DNA from: Pyrodictiaceae archaeon
Lineage (GTDB): Archaea > Thermoproteota > Thermoprotei_A > Sulfolobales > Pyrodictiaceae
Reading direction: 5' to 3'
NCBI GenBank assembly: GCA_026986935.1
Contig: JALSNP010000083.1
Coordinates: 1-25,167 of the forward strand
DNA: 25,167 nucleotides
Numbering within the stretch: the stretch's first letter is position 1; each line of letters starts with the position of its first letter. Position numbers and translations under genes: made by a program. Positions 5,876-12,460 of this stretch are shown here, piece by piece. Below the pieces are notes generated by a model. The model was not told where the DNA came from and made no database searches. It saw nothing but the letters and a program-made list of their open reading frames with translations.

Positions 5876-7972
5876 GGAGGGCTTTGAGCGGCCAAGCAGG
5901 TAGCCTATAGCAACTCCTACTATCAACGCTATCGCTATTAATGGGGCGTAGCTGGTCAGTGGAAGCGTTTTTGTAATCGTTTCTGTGATTGTGGATACCT
6001 TTGTCTCTGTACTTGTTGTGACCTCCTTCTTCGTTATGGTCTGCTTAACAGTCTTTACAACAATTGTCGCGCTTGTCTTGGTAACGGTTTTTGTAACTGT
6101 TTTTGTTTTCTCGGGTCTTGGTGCCGACGTGGTTGCTGTACTGATGGGTGTCGTTTGCTGTGCTTGGTGCTGGGTTAGGACATTCAATAATATTGCGTAA
6201 CTCGCTGCCTGCATGTAGAGAGATAGTTGTGCTCCTATGTCTTGTTGTATGGAGGCGTATTCGGAGTAAAGCGCTGGTAGTATCGGGGTAGCGTTTTTCG
6301 CTATATCGAGCCCTATTAGTATTTTCAGCGCCTTGTGGCTGGCTTTGAGCGTTTTCTCAGTATTGGTGTTAAAGATCTTGTGTATCGTCGTGGCAGTGTC
6401 AGCAAGGGATGATATGCTTATGGCGAGTACTTTTAGTGCTTCAGAGACGTTTTGCCCGCTTATCCCCCTTGATAAGAGTTTTTGCGCCTCTGCAAGCTGT
6501 CTAGGCGGTGAGGCAGGAATCCCGGCGCTTGTTGCGAGGGCTTCTAGATAGGTTGCAGCGGATGATGCTATATAGTAGTAGTTCTCGGCTAGGCTTATTA
6601 TTCTCTCCCTACCTATAGTCGCTGAGGATAGCGTCTTGGATGTCTTTAGTAGCCCGAGCCATTGGTCTATAGTGAGGCTCCTATAGTACGAGTATACAGC
6701 GTCTTGCAGCGCGTTAAGCAGAGCCTCTATTTTGCCAAACCCGGTGCTTTGCTCGGCTGCTTTTAGATAGTAACTTGCCTCGTTAATCGCCGCTTTTGTT
6801 GAGTCGAGGCGGTTCTCCACCGCTATTGCTACCTGTAGCTCTACTGTGTTGAGCTCCCCTCTCTTGAGCATCTCATTTAGCGTCTTTGCGGCGTTTGCGG
6901 CGACCTTGTTCGCTACATCGGTGTAGTGCTTTACTTGTTTAACTAGCGCATCTATGGTGTTATTGGAGCTGAACGCTGACGCTATGCTACACGCTAGTGT
7001 CGCGTCTATCGCGGCGCCAAAAGCCCTTGAGGCTGCAGAGTACAGTAGACCCTGCTTCTCAAGGCTCTTCTCCTCCACGAGGTACTGATTAGCCTCGTTT
7101 ACAAGCCTCTGCACAAAGCCCTTCACAGCCGGGTCAAGGTTGTTCAGAAACTTCTGCGTACAGGATAGATTAGTCTCAGCCACTGACTTGAACAATGACG
7201 TGACTCCGCGAAGGTTTTTGCCAAGCGCTGGGAACACGTTATAGATGTTAATGTTCTTCGCGCTAAGCGCTTCTATACGGCTTAGTAGCTCCTTATCACC
7301 CGTCGCGGCAACATAGGCGTCTAGTATGGTATCGGCCTCAACCACTCTTACACCAAGCGTCTTCCCCAGAGAAGTAACATTAACGTAGCGCCCCGTGTTA
7401 AGATCAAGCGCTATGGACTGCCCTGCGGGTATAACGAATACTTTGATACCGTTCCTAGCCATAGCCTCCAGCTTCTCAGGTATACCGCCCACGGGGCCGA
7501 GAGTTGCATCGGGATCAACCATCCCGGTCATGGAGAAGCTGCTTGGTATTGAACGGTTTCTTAGAGCGGCGAGTATGGCTACAGCCATAGCCCCGCTAGC
7601 GCTGGGGCCCCCGACTATGGTAGAGTTTGCCTTGAGATGAATAAAGTAATCGTATGAGTAGAAATCGACCCCAGCAAGAATACTAGCAACTATGGCAGCT
7701 ATTCTTGCAGCAGCCTGGGTATCTAGCTGGGTTAACGGCTCAGCAGCAAAATAGACTATACCGTGCCCAGGATAAGCTACTGAGACGACAAGCTTCGACG
7801 AGACCCCTACATAGCCCTCCGGAGTCTCAGCAACAGCTGGTACTAGCATGGTTACTGTGCGTATCCACTCGTAGCCCTTCTCGCCCGTAGAGACGCTCAC
7901 GAGAGGTAATAGTACTAGAAGTAGGAAGAGGAGCGGGTATACTCGTCTCCATTGCATAGAGCCTCGCCCCAT
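5870..7972 (-). CDS. secreted, membrane-anchored Lon-like (S16) serine protease
   Basis: From TTG 7978 the frame is 702 residues; ATG 7972 or ATG 7957 are likelier starts. I chose 7972 because the TATA-like element at about 7997-8002 would place initiation there (leaderless). A hydrophobic signal segment (YPLLFLLLVLLPLVSVS) follows. The Lon proteolytic domain covers about residues 40-220 (numbered from TTG 7978), with catalytic Ser126 in GGPSASGA and Lys169 in GPVGGIPEKLEA, so the Ser-Lys dyad is intact; there is no AAA+ ATPase. A long Ala/Leu-rich helical region follows, then a Thr/Lys-rich stalk with repeated TKTVTKT units, and a C-terminal membrane helix (about 673-695) with a short basic tail. 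This matches archaeal S16-type proteases (COG1750-like) displayed outside the cell. It lies downstream of the permease-nucleotidyltransferase gene. Confidence 0.85.
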   Translation of the reverse strand: MGRGSMQWRRVYPLLFLLLVLLPLVSVSTGEKGYEWIRTVTMLVPAVAETPEGYVGVSSKLVVSVAYPGHGIVYFAAEPLTQLDTQAAARIAAIVASILAGVDFYSYDYFIHLKANSTIVGGPSASGAMAVAILAALRNRSIPSSFSMTGMVDPDATLGPVGGIPEKLEAMARNGIKVFVIPAGQSIALDLNTGRYVNVTSLGKTLGVRVVEADTILDAYVAATGDKELLSRIEALSAKNINIYNVFPALGKNLRGVTSLFKSVAETNLSCTQKFLNNLDPAVKGFVQRLVNEANQYLVEEKSLEKQGLLYSAASRAFGAAIDATLACSIASAFSSNNTIDALVKQVKHYTDVANKVAANAAKTLNEMLKRGELNTVELQVAIAVENRLDSTKAAINEASYYLKAAEQSTGFGKIEALLNALQDAVYSYYRSLTIDQWLGLLKTSKTLSSATIGRERIISLAENYYYIASSAATYLEALATSAGIPASPPRQLAEAQKLLSRGISGQNVSEALKVLAISISSLADTATTIHKIFNTNTEKTLKASHKALKILIGLDIAKNATPILPALYSEYASIQQDIGAQLSLYMQAASYAILLNVLTQHQAQQTTPISTATTSAPRPEKTKTVTKTVTKTSATIVVKTVKQTITKKEVTTSTETKVSTITETITKTLPLTSYAPLIAIALIVGVAIGYLLGRSKPSL

Positions 7973-7992
7973 AGGCAAGGGGTTCGCCCCGG

Positions 7993-8014
7993 CTAGTTAA
8001 AACGTGTTAACTAG
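7993..8014. promoter_or_regulatory. perfect 8-bp inverted repeat over the protease promoter
   Basis: CTAGTTAA (7993-8000) and TTAACTAG (8007-8014) are exact reverse complements with a 6-nt spacer. On the minus strand the repeat contains TTTTAA, a fair TATA element about 27 nt before ATG 7972 of the protease gene. A protein bound here would cover the promoter, so an operator is plausible. Confidence 0.45.
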
Positions 8015-8080
8015 ATCAGCCTCCGCCATACTTCTTCACACCCCTTGTTCGCCGAAGAGGGTCAGCCCTAGCGAACGTCA

Positions 8081-9721
8081 TCACTTCCCCGTTTCCGCGC
8101 CACTTGTTTCGCGGCGATATAGCCTCCTATACTTCTTGCTGTGCTGGAGCCATTTCTCCTTCTCATCGGGCACGGCTACGTGTATATCTATTGGGTGGTG
8201 CTTCTCTATAATGCCTTTCTCTCTTAGTTCACGGATCAGATTAGTGATTTGCTTCTTCGTAAGCCTCTCTTTGCTCACAACCAGCAGGTCTACATCGTGC
8301 GCTCTGTGTAGCTCTTCGCGAGCAACACTGCCGACAAGGTATATCTCTACGGCTTTTAGTCTCTCTGCCACGTGTTGGATAATTCTTGGCACCCATTTAT
8401 CCCATTGCCTTATGGCCTCCTCTCTGGCCCTTAGTAACTCATCAATATACTCTGCTAGCTCGCGGCGCGTATAGAGCCGATACACGTACTCTATAGTAAA
8501 CGAAGCGGTGACTGTGACTGCAAATAATGCTGCCTGAAGCGGCTCTTTAACAATGGATCGGTAAATCATTATGCCCAGGGCGGTGAAGGCAGCGCCTGCG
8601 CCGATAATAGTTATAACAGGGTTTGCTCTAATCCTATCCCTCAACCTATACGCCGCTATGTTTATGAACCCAAATACTAGGAGGAATCCACAACTACCAG
8701 CAAACGATATTGTCTCCAACCCTGTCGTGTTCACGAGTAGGAGCGAGAGCACAGCTATAGCTACTAGCCCCTCGGGCGCATTGCGCCAAATCTTTTTACC
8801 GAGCTCGCGGGGGAGCTGGCCATACTTCGCCACGATATAGCTTATCCCAGCGGTGCCATAGAGTGTAGCGTTTATAGCTGATGCTGTAGAGGCGAGAGCA
8901 GCTGCAACAACTAATAGGAAGCCAGCGTAACCAAGCCCCTTTGCAGCCACCTCCGCCAATGCATAGTCTCTTACACGTATTACCTCCTCGGGGCTTAGTA
9001 CACCAGCGGAGACAAGGGCTATCACCACATAGACAGCTATCACCACTAGCACCGAGGAATAGAAAGCCCGGGGAAGCACACTCGGAGACTCCACATCAGC
9101 GGCGGTGTTAGCAATTAGCTCAAAGCCCTCATAAGCAAGAAATATGATCATACCCCCAACAACTATGTTGAGCGCACTCGGCCACTTGCTTGGGGAAAAC
9201 TTTGCCCAAGATACTAGAGGCAAACCCACGGCAGCAACCAGCACGAGAACACCGAGCTTAAAGAAGACGAGAGCATCCTCAACACTGCCACTAACATAGG
9301 CCCCGAGAGCATTGACAAAAACGAATGCTAGTACAACAAGACTAGCGAGTACATGGGATAACAGCCAGCCCCCATGGACTATGCTGGCACCATAGCTCCC
9401 AAAAGCATACGAGTACAAAGCAACCATAACAACATAGCTGGCCAGCAACAAGATATTCAGCCCACCAGAGAAAACACCAGGGCCAAAACCCTGAACAAGA
9501 AACTCAACAGTACCACCACGGCTAGGGAATCGAAGAGAAAGCTTTGCATAAGAATAAGCAGTAACAAGAGCAATTAAGCCAGCAAGGAGGAAAGCTAGAG
9601 GGGCAGCAGTGCCAGCAAGCTCTAAACTAAGACCGAGGACAGCAAAAATACCGCCACCAATCATCCCGCCAACGCCAATACTAAAAGCTTCCCTAAACCC
9701 GATCCTCCGCCCTGTACCCAA
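8081..9721 (-). CDS. APC-family amino acid permease fused to an MNT-type nucleotidyltransferase domain
   Basis: One uninterrupted 546-residue frame. Residues about 8-412 are an amino acid-polyamine-organocation transporter with roughly twelve membrane helices. They begin with the family signature SIGVGGMIGGGIFAVLG (14-30) and include the conserved LAYEGFELIANTAADVESP region (195-213). After a charged helical linker (420-455), residues 456-520 form a minimal nucleotidyltransferase: YLVGSVAREELHRAHDVDLLVVS (461-483) with Gly464-Ser465, Asp476 and Asp478, and a third acidic residue Asp512 in HPIDIHVAV. The catalytic triad is thus intact. APC proteins with soluble C-terminal domains (for example UspA-like) are known; this partner is unusual. 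The start is TTG 9721, with GGAG upstream and a TATA box at 9764-9774. Confidence 0.85.
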   Translation of the reverse strand: MGTGRRIGFREAFSIGVGGMIGGGIFAVLGLSLELAGTAAPLAFLLAGLIALVTAYSYAKLSLRFPSRGGTVEFLVQGFGPGVFSGGLNILLLASYVVMVALYSYAFGSYGASIVHGGWLLSHVLASLVVLAFVFVNALGAYVSGSVEDALVFFKLGVLVLVAAVGLPLVSWAKFSPSKWPSALNIVVGGMIIFLAYEGFELIANTAADVESPSVLPRAFYSSVLVVIAVYVVIALVSAGVLSPEEVIRVRDYALAEVAAKGLGYAGFLLVVAAALASTASAINATLYGTAGISYIVAKYGQLPRELGKKIWRNAPEGLVAIAVLSLLLVNTTGLETISFAGSCGFLLVFGFINIAAYRLRDRIRANPVITIIGAGAAFTALGIMIYRSIVKEPLQAALFAVTVTASFTIEYVYRLYTRRELAEYIDELLRAREEAIRQWDKWVPRIIQHVAERLKAVEIYLVGSVAREELHRAHDVDLLVVSKERLTKKQITNLIRELREKGIIEKHHPIDIHVAVPDEKEKWLQHSKKYRRLYRRETSGAETGK

Positions 9722-9763
9722 TTCAGCAGCTCCTCTCAGCCTCGCTGAAACCTAGCTATGAGG

Positions 9764-9774
9764 CATTATATAAG
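9764..9774 (-). promoter_or_regulatory. TATA box for the permease-nucleotidyltransferase gene
   Basis: On the minus strand the sequence reads CTTATATAATG, a strong archaeal TATA element. It lies 43 bases before the TTG start, giving a short leader that includes the GGAG ribosome-binding site. Confidence 0.6.
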
Positions 9775-9858
9775 TGTGTAAGGAGCTGTTTACTCAGCCC
9801 TAAAGACGTTGCTAGATGAGAGATAAGGATAGATAGTTACGAGACGCTGAGAAGAATG

Positions 9859-9946
9859 TGGTGCGGGGGGTGGGATTTGAACCCACGCCGGCCTACGCCA
9901 GCGGGTCTTAAGCCCGCCCCCTTCGACCTGGCTCGGGCACCCCCGC
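9859..9946 (-). tRNA. tRNA-Leu (anticodon TAA)
   Basis: On the minus strand the acceptor strands GCGGGGG (9946-9940) and CCCCCGC (9869-9863) pair. The anticodon stem GCGGG/CCCGC encloses loop CTTAAGA, giving anticodon TAA. A long variable arm typical of tRNA-Leu is present, and the T-arm is GTGGG TTCAAAT CCCAC. Discriminator A and CCA are encoded. It is a close copy of tRNA-Leu(GAG) at 13665-13752. No intron. Confidence 0.97.
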
Positions 9947-10065
9947 GCACCAAGCCCTCAATAAGAGGGTAGGACTAGAAACGGGGCTAAAGCCTTTATC
10001 CAGATACGCCTAGAAGTTGGAGAACAAGGGTCTAGAGCATAATAACACGTGTACTGCTCTTTGTG

Positions 10066-10362
10066 CTACTCTTCGCCGCCCTCAAGCTCCTCTTGCAGTA
10101 ATTCTTGCAATACCTCGCGGTACTCTTCACGCTCCTGCTCCCACTCCTCGAGAGACTTAGGCGGCTTCTTCTTAGCCTCGCTAACCTTAAGCGTGGTGAT
10201 AGTCCTTTCTTCGGCAGGGGTCTCTTCTCTCAAAGTATAGTCACGAAGCTGCTTATCCTCAACAACCTCCACATAGCCACAACGAGTACATCTAAGAATG
10301 ATCTTACCATCCTGCTTACCAACAGGTATCATTAGGCCACCGCATCTTGGACAAAACTTCAA
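10066..10362 (-). CDS. TFS/RpoM-like single zinc-ribbon protein
   Basis: A 98-residue acidic protein. Residues 1-30 form a zinc ribbon of the transcription-factor-S/RpoM type (CPRCGGLMIP at 4-13 and CTRCGYVE at 25-32), with all four Cys present. Full archaeal TFS (about 105-115 aa) has a second C-terminal ribbon with the acidic catalytic hairpin that stimulates transcript cleavage. Here it is absent and replaced by a Glu/Lys-rich helical tail (about 65-98). It therefore should not act as a normal cleavage factor; it may bind RNA polymerase or have another role (inference). TTG 10362 follows GAGGGG at a good distance. Confidence 0.7.
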   Translation of the reverse strand: MKFCPRCGGLMIPVGKQDGKIILRCTRCGYVEVVEDKQLRDYTLREETPAEERTITTLKVSEAKKKPPKSLEEWEQEREEYREVLQELLQEELEGGEE

Positions 10363-10448
10363 TTAGCAAACCCCTCTCTACTTGCCTATGAGGCAAAGAC
10401 TCGGCCAGAGCCGCTTTCAGCACGAGCACCCTATATATGCTTTGTGCC

Positions 10449-10555
10449 TAGATGCATCTTCTTACAGAAGAACCACATGCTACCCCCAAGAGGACATGCC
10501 TTCTTTGCATCTAAAGAGTAGGCTACCATAGCTACACAGCGGGTAGCTATGGTAG
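10449..10555. other. structured intergenic stretch, candidate RNA
   Basis: TAGATGCA (10449-10456) is the exact reverse complement of 10506-10513, and inside it AGAAG (10466-10470) can pair with CTTCT (10500-10504). Directly after comes a 13-bp perfect inverted repeat (10523-10535 with 10543-10555, loop 7 nt). Apart from overlapping the last bases of the PaREP1-like remnant it holds no gene. It could be a small RNA, or a terminator for one of the flanking minus-strand genes. Confidence 0.4.
10523..10555. repeat. 13-bp perfect inverted repeat, terminator-like
   Basis: CTACCATAGCTAC and GTAGCTATGGTAG are exact reverse complements with a 7-nt loop. The repeat spans the stop of the broken minus-strand gene at 10547. 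It may terminate that transcript or be a remnant of a mobile-element end. Confidence 0.6.
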
Positions 10556-10923
10556 AACGGCTTGCTCTAGACCCAAGCTTATTTTACCTTTTCTAATCCT
10601 GGAGGCCACTTCCTCTACCAGTTGCCTGACACGCATCATTGAGGCCTCGACGTCTTCCCCGGAGAACCAGCCCTCGTAGAGGCAGGCATGCATCTCGGTG
10701 GCCCGGGCCCATGCGTCGCCTACCCATTCGCCCATCTCCTTAGCCAGCCTCCTCTTGTACTCCCATAGCTCGCCATGGCTTGTCAAGCGCCCGCTCTCTC
10801 TCCAGTACACATAGGCCCCAACGGTTAGAGCACCAGCGCCCAAAGCTTCTCAGCCGCCTGCCTAACATTGCCCCCGTCCAGCACCTCCCGGGCCCTCCTC
10901 AAGCAACCAGGGCCTACACGCAA
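10547..10923 (-). pseudogene. PaREP1-family protein, broken by a frameshift
   Basis: Two minus-strand frames join into one PaREP1-like protein (a small helical family expanded in Thermoproteota, function unclear). The first, from about TTG 10923, gives a helix with RRAREVLDGGNVRQAAEKLW. It stops within a few codons, while the other frame continues from about 10843 with GAGALTVGAYVYWRESGRL, SHGELWEY, and later ACLYEGWFSGEDV and RQLVEEVASRIRKG. This is the order seen in the family (GN-xQA-x-EKaW, then SH-x-xLW, then FYEGW). The frames meet at TTTGGGCGC, consistent with one lost G, either real decay or a base-calling error in the G run. It lies beside a tRNA integration site. Confidence 0.55.
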
Positions 10924-10952
10924 GGATACACCACGGGGCCCAGTCGGGATAA

Positions 10953-11206
10953 CTAATACCCAAGCGTGCCAAAGATAAGCGGCACGTGTACGAGCAGTTC
11001 CGCCGCGACGGCGTAGTTGTAACCAAGTATATTGAGCCACTTGAGGGGATGCTCCATGTCTACCAGCTCTACAAATCGCTGGGTAAGGGGGGAGGCTCAG
11101 CAAGCAGGGCCTCCGCTGGCTAGCCAAGATCATCGTCCAGGAATACAATAAGGTAATCGAGAAGCTCTGCACTGTAGTTAACTTGAAGGAGCTGGGCAGA
11201 GGCTGA
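10953..11206 (+). pseudogene. remnant of an unidentified gene, frameshifted in a G6 run
   Basis: From 10953 the plus strand encodes a protein-like stretch (KRHVYEQFRRDGVVVTKYIE, then MLHVYQLYKSLGKG). It loses frame at the run of six G at 11087-11092 and stops at 11121. A second frame picks up at about 11096 with LSKQGLRWLAKIIVQEYNKV and runs to TGA 11204-11206, just before the tRNA-Val fragment. No good start codon is present; the nearest is GTG 10986. I do not recognise the family. The composition looks like a true but damaged gene, perhaps left by an earlier insertion at this site. Confidence 0.4.
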
Positions 11207-11211
11207 GGGAG

Positions 11212-11256
11212 TGGTGGGCCCGCGGGGATTTGAACCCCGGACCTCCGCCGTGTGAG
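11212..11256 (-). repeat. duplicated 3' half of tRNA-Val(CAC), distal attachment site
   Basis: These 45 bases are identical to 12020-12064, the part of the intact tRNA-Val running from the anticodon loop to the encoded CCA (read on the minus strand). Identity ends abruptly in the anticodon loop. A displaced 3' end of this kind is what tRNA-targeted integration leaves at the far end of an element. It cannot form a tRNA by itself. Confidence 0.9.
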
Positions 11257-11404
11257 AGCGCAAAGATATACAATAGTTCACATTGTCTATATGTATGTGT
11301 CCTAAGCTGATAGAAGCCATGGATATCCAAGGCGGATATCATCATTGGTCAGATATACATAGCTGCCCGATAGAATGTTATATTTTAGGAGTTAGATGAG
11401 GTTT

Positions 11405-11752
11405 TTACTTTAAATCAAAAATATTCTTTAATTCCTCCTTGACCTTAAGTAGAGCCTCTTCAGCGAGTCTACCAACGATTTTTACCACTAATTTCTTCTC
11501 TACAGTAAAAATGCTTGAACAATCTATATAGCTTGGCTCCTTCTTTAAACGGCCAATGGCTAAGTCTGATTGTGTTATAGGTACTCTATGCAGACCAGGG
11601 GAGCTGGTTATCTTAGCTACTATTATATCATTGCCCAAGTCTACGGCATTCAATATCAAGACAGGCCTTAGTTTAGAGCCGAGTAGGTCTGTGAAGGGGA
11701 GCTCTAGGATAGCAATATCTCCTTGTTTATATTTCGAAGAGCTCTTCAGCAT
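11405..11752 (-). CDS. PemK/MazF-like toxin of a type II toxin-antitoxin pair
   Basis: A protein of about 115 aa with the MazF/PemK SH3-like fold signature: QGDIAILELPF near the N-terminus, then DLLGSKLRPVLILN, with the conserved Lys-x-RPV, and a strand DIIVAKITSS. Family members cut RNA in the cytosol and stop growth when the antitoxin is lost. ATG 11752 is preceded by GGGAGG at 6 nt, better than GTG 11758. The gene overlaps the end of the upstream antitoxin gene by about 26 bases, the usual order and coupling for such pairs. Lys-rich and AT-rich compared with neighbours. Confidence 0.85.
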   Translation of the reverse strand: MLKSSSKYKQGDIAILELPFTDLLGSKLRPVLILNAVDLGNDIIVAKITSSPGLHRVPITQSDLAIGRLKKEPSYIDCSSIFTVEKKLVVKIVGRLAEEALLKVKEELKNIFDLK

Positions 11753-11912
11753 CTTCACCCTCCCTTAAAAGTCTAAGGTACGAATAGAGTTTCTCTACAT
11801 CGACGTCCTCGACATCTATTATCTTTATCTTGACCTTCTTACCCTCAAGCTCTGTTAAAGGTTTGAGTGGAATAATCACGCCACCCTTAACAATACCTTC
11901 TATCTCGGACAT
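11727..11912 (-). CDS. DUF104-like antitoxin
   Basis: A 61-residue protein from ATG 11912 (TTG 11918 also possible). The N-terminal strand pattern IEGIVKGGVIIPLKPLTELEGKKVKIKI (residues about 4-31) is that of DUF104/AF2212-like archaeal antitoxins: a short swapped-hairpin or AbrB-like DNA-binding part with xGVIxPLxP and L-x-EGxxVxIxI. It is followed by an acidic helix (DVEKLYSYLRLLREGEDAEE) suited to bind and mask the toxin. It is the first gene of the pair and would also repress their shared promoter (family knowledge). Confidence 0.8.
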   Translation of the reverse strand: MSEIEGIVKGGVIIPLKPLTELEGKKVKIKIIDVEDVDVEKLYSYLRLLREGEDAEELFEI

Positions 11913-12019
11913 TCTCAAAGCACCGGATGTTACTACTGCTCCAGAGGGTAATCAACATTAGCTTACATTGTCTCATTATTCTTGGTATTGTCGCAGAAGC
12001 CGATATAGTGTGCGTTTAT

Positions 12020-12064
12020 TGGTGGGCCCGCGGGGATTTGAACCCCGGACCTCCGCCGTGTGAG
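12020..12064 (-). repeat. tRNA-proximal attachment site inside tRNA-Val
   Basis: The other copy of the 45-bp direct repeat, covering the anticodon loop, T-arm, acceptor 3' strand and CCA of the intact tRNA-Val. The crossover must lie within this segment; integration restores a whole tRNA gene here and leaves the spare 3' end at 11212-11256. Confidence 0.9.
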
Positions 12065-12097
12065 GGCGGCGTCCTAACCAGGCTAGACGACGGGCCC
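12020..12097 (-). tRNA. tRNA-Val (anticodon CAC)
   Basis: On the minus strand acceptor GGGCCCG (12097-12091) pairs with CGGGCCC (12030-12024). Anticodon stem CCGCC/GGCGG encloses CTCACAC, giving anticodon CAC. T-arm CGGGG TTCAAAT CCCCG; discriminator A and CCA encoded. No intron. Its 3' half is duplicated at 11212-11256. Confidence 0.97.
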
Positions 12098-12260
12098 GCC
12101 CCCCGGAGAGGGGCTCCGTGTCTAGTAGTTGTAGACATCAAAACGGTAAGGGGTAAATGCTTTACGGTTTATTCGGCATATGCATTGTCATGGTATCAGC
12201 TTGGCCTCTGGATGGGGGTCTTGATTTTTCTAGCTTCCTGGGGCCTTCTTAATAAGTATA

Positions 12261-12271
12261 AGTATATATTA
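12261..12271 (+). promoter_or_regulatory. TATA box upstream of spermidine synthase
   Basis: AGTATATATTA is a strong archaeal TATA element. It predicts transcription starting near 12290-12296, which leaves a leader of about 165 bases before ATG 12461, or a separate short RNA. Confidence 0.6.
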
Positions 12272-12308
12272 GGGGTAGTAATATAACGTCTCATCCTTAT
12301 TCAGCTAG

Positions 12309-12380
12309 GGCTTGTCGCTGAACTAATGTGGAGAAATCCACCAGCCGAGGCCCGTGAGGATAACCCGCGCGACCGAAGCT
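12309..12380 (+). other. candidate structured leader or small RNA
   Basis: GTCGC (12314-12318) pairs with GCGAC (12369-12373), extended past a 2-nt bulge by CTT (12311-12313) with AAG (12376-12378). Inside is a perfect GTGGA-GAAA-TCCAC hairpin (12328-12341) with a GNRA tetraloop. The rest is GC-rich and unresolved. It begins about 15-20 bases after the predicted transcription start. No known riboswitch or sRNA class was recognised. Confidence 0.4.
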
Positions 12381-12460
12381 AGGGCTAAGGGCGAGGCTTG
12401 TCTAATTTTAACCCCTTTCTTTGTGTTTTCGTAGTTTTTGTGGAGAGGTTGTTATTGGCG

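Larger units (their letters stand above)
11212..12064. mobile_element. 0.8-kb integrated island with a toxin-antitoxin pair at tRNA-Val
   Basis: Direct repeats 11212-11256 and 12020-12064 bound an element with a period of 808 bases. Its interior is visibly richer in A and T than its surroundings and codes only for a DUF104-like antitoxin and a PemK/MazF-like toxin. There is no integrase or replication gene, so it is either the shrunken remnant of a larger integrated virus or plasmid, or a passenger mobilised by an integrase encoded elsewhere. Short AT-rich spacers (about 11257-11404 and 11920-12019) hold a small inverted repeat (GATATCC 11322-11328 with GGATATC 11334-11340). Confidence 0.75.
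12098..12460. other. gene-free stretch between tRNA-Val and spermidine synthase
   Basis: No convincing gene. The frame that crosses it also crosses the tRNA and is not coding. It contains a GC hairpin next to tRNA-Val (about 12100-12115), a strong TATA element at 12261-12271, a structured stretch at 12309-12380, and a T-rich run (12411-12440) that could end a short RNA before the spermidine synthase start. Confidence 0.6.

Noticed and set aside
10924..11172. Upstream part of the minus-strand frame before the PaREP1-like remnant
   Set aside because: The translation is not family-like and lies opposite the plus-strand gene remnant; only the part from about 10923 is kept.
11337..11370. Minus-strand CTGA-CCA-ATGATGA resembling a D'-C' pair of a C/D sRNA
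   Set aside because: No box C or box D at the required distances and the region is AT-rich element DNA; probably chance.
11927..12286. 119-residue plus-strand frame
   Set aside because: It crosses the whole tRNA-Val gene and shows no protein-like features.
12309..12380. RNase P RNA or SRP RNA
   Set aside because: None of the conserved core motifs of either RNA could be found; the stretch is also too short.
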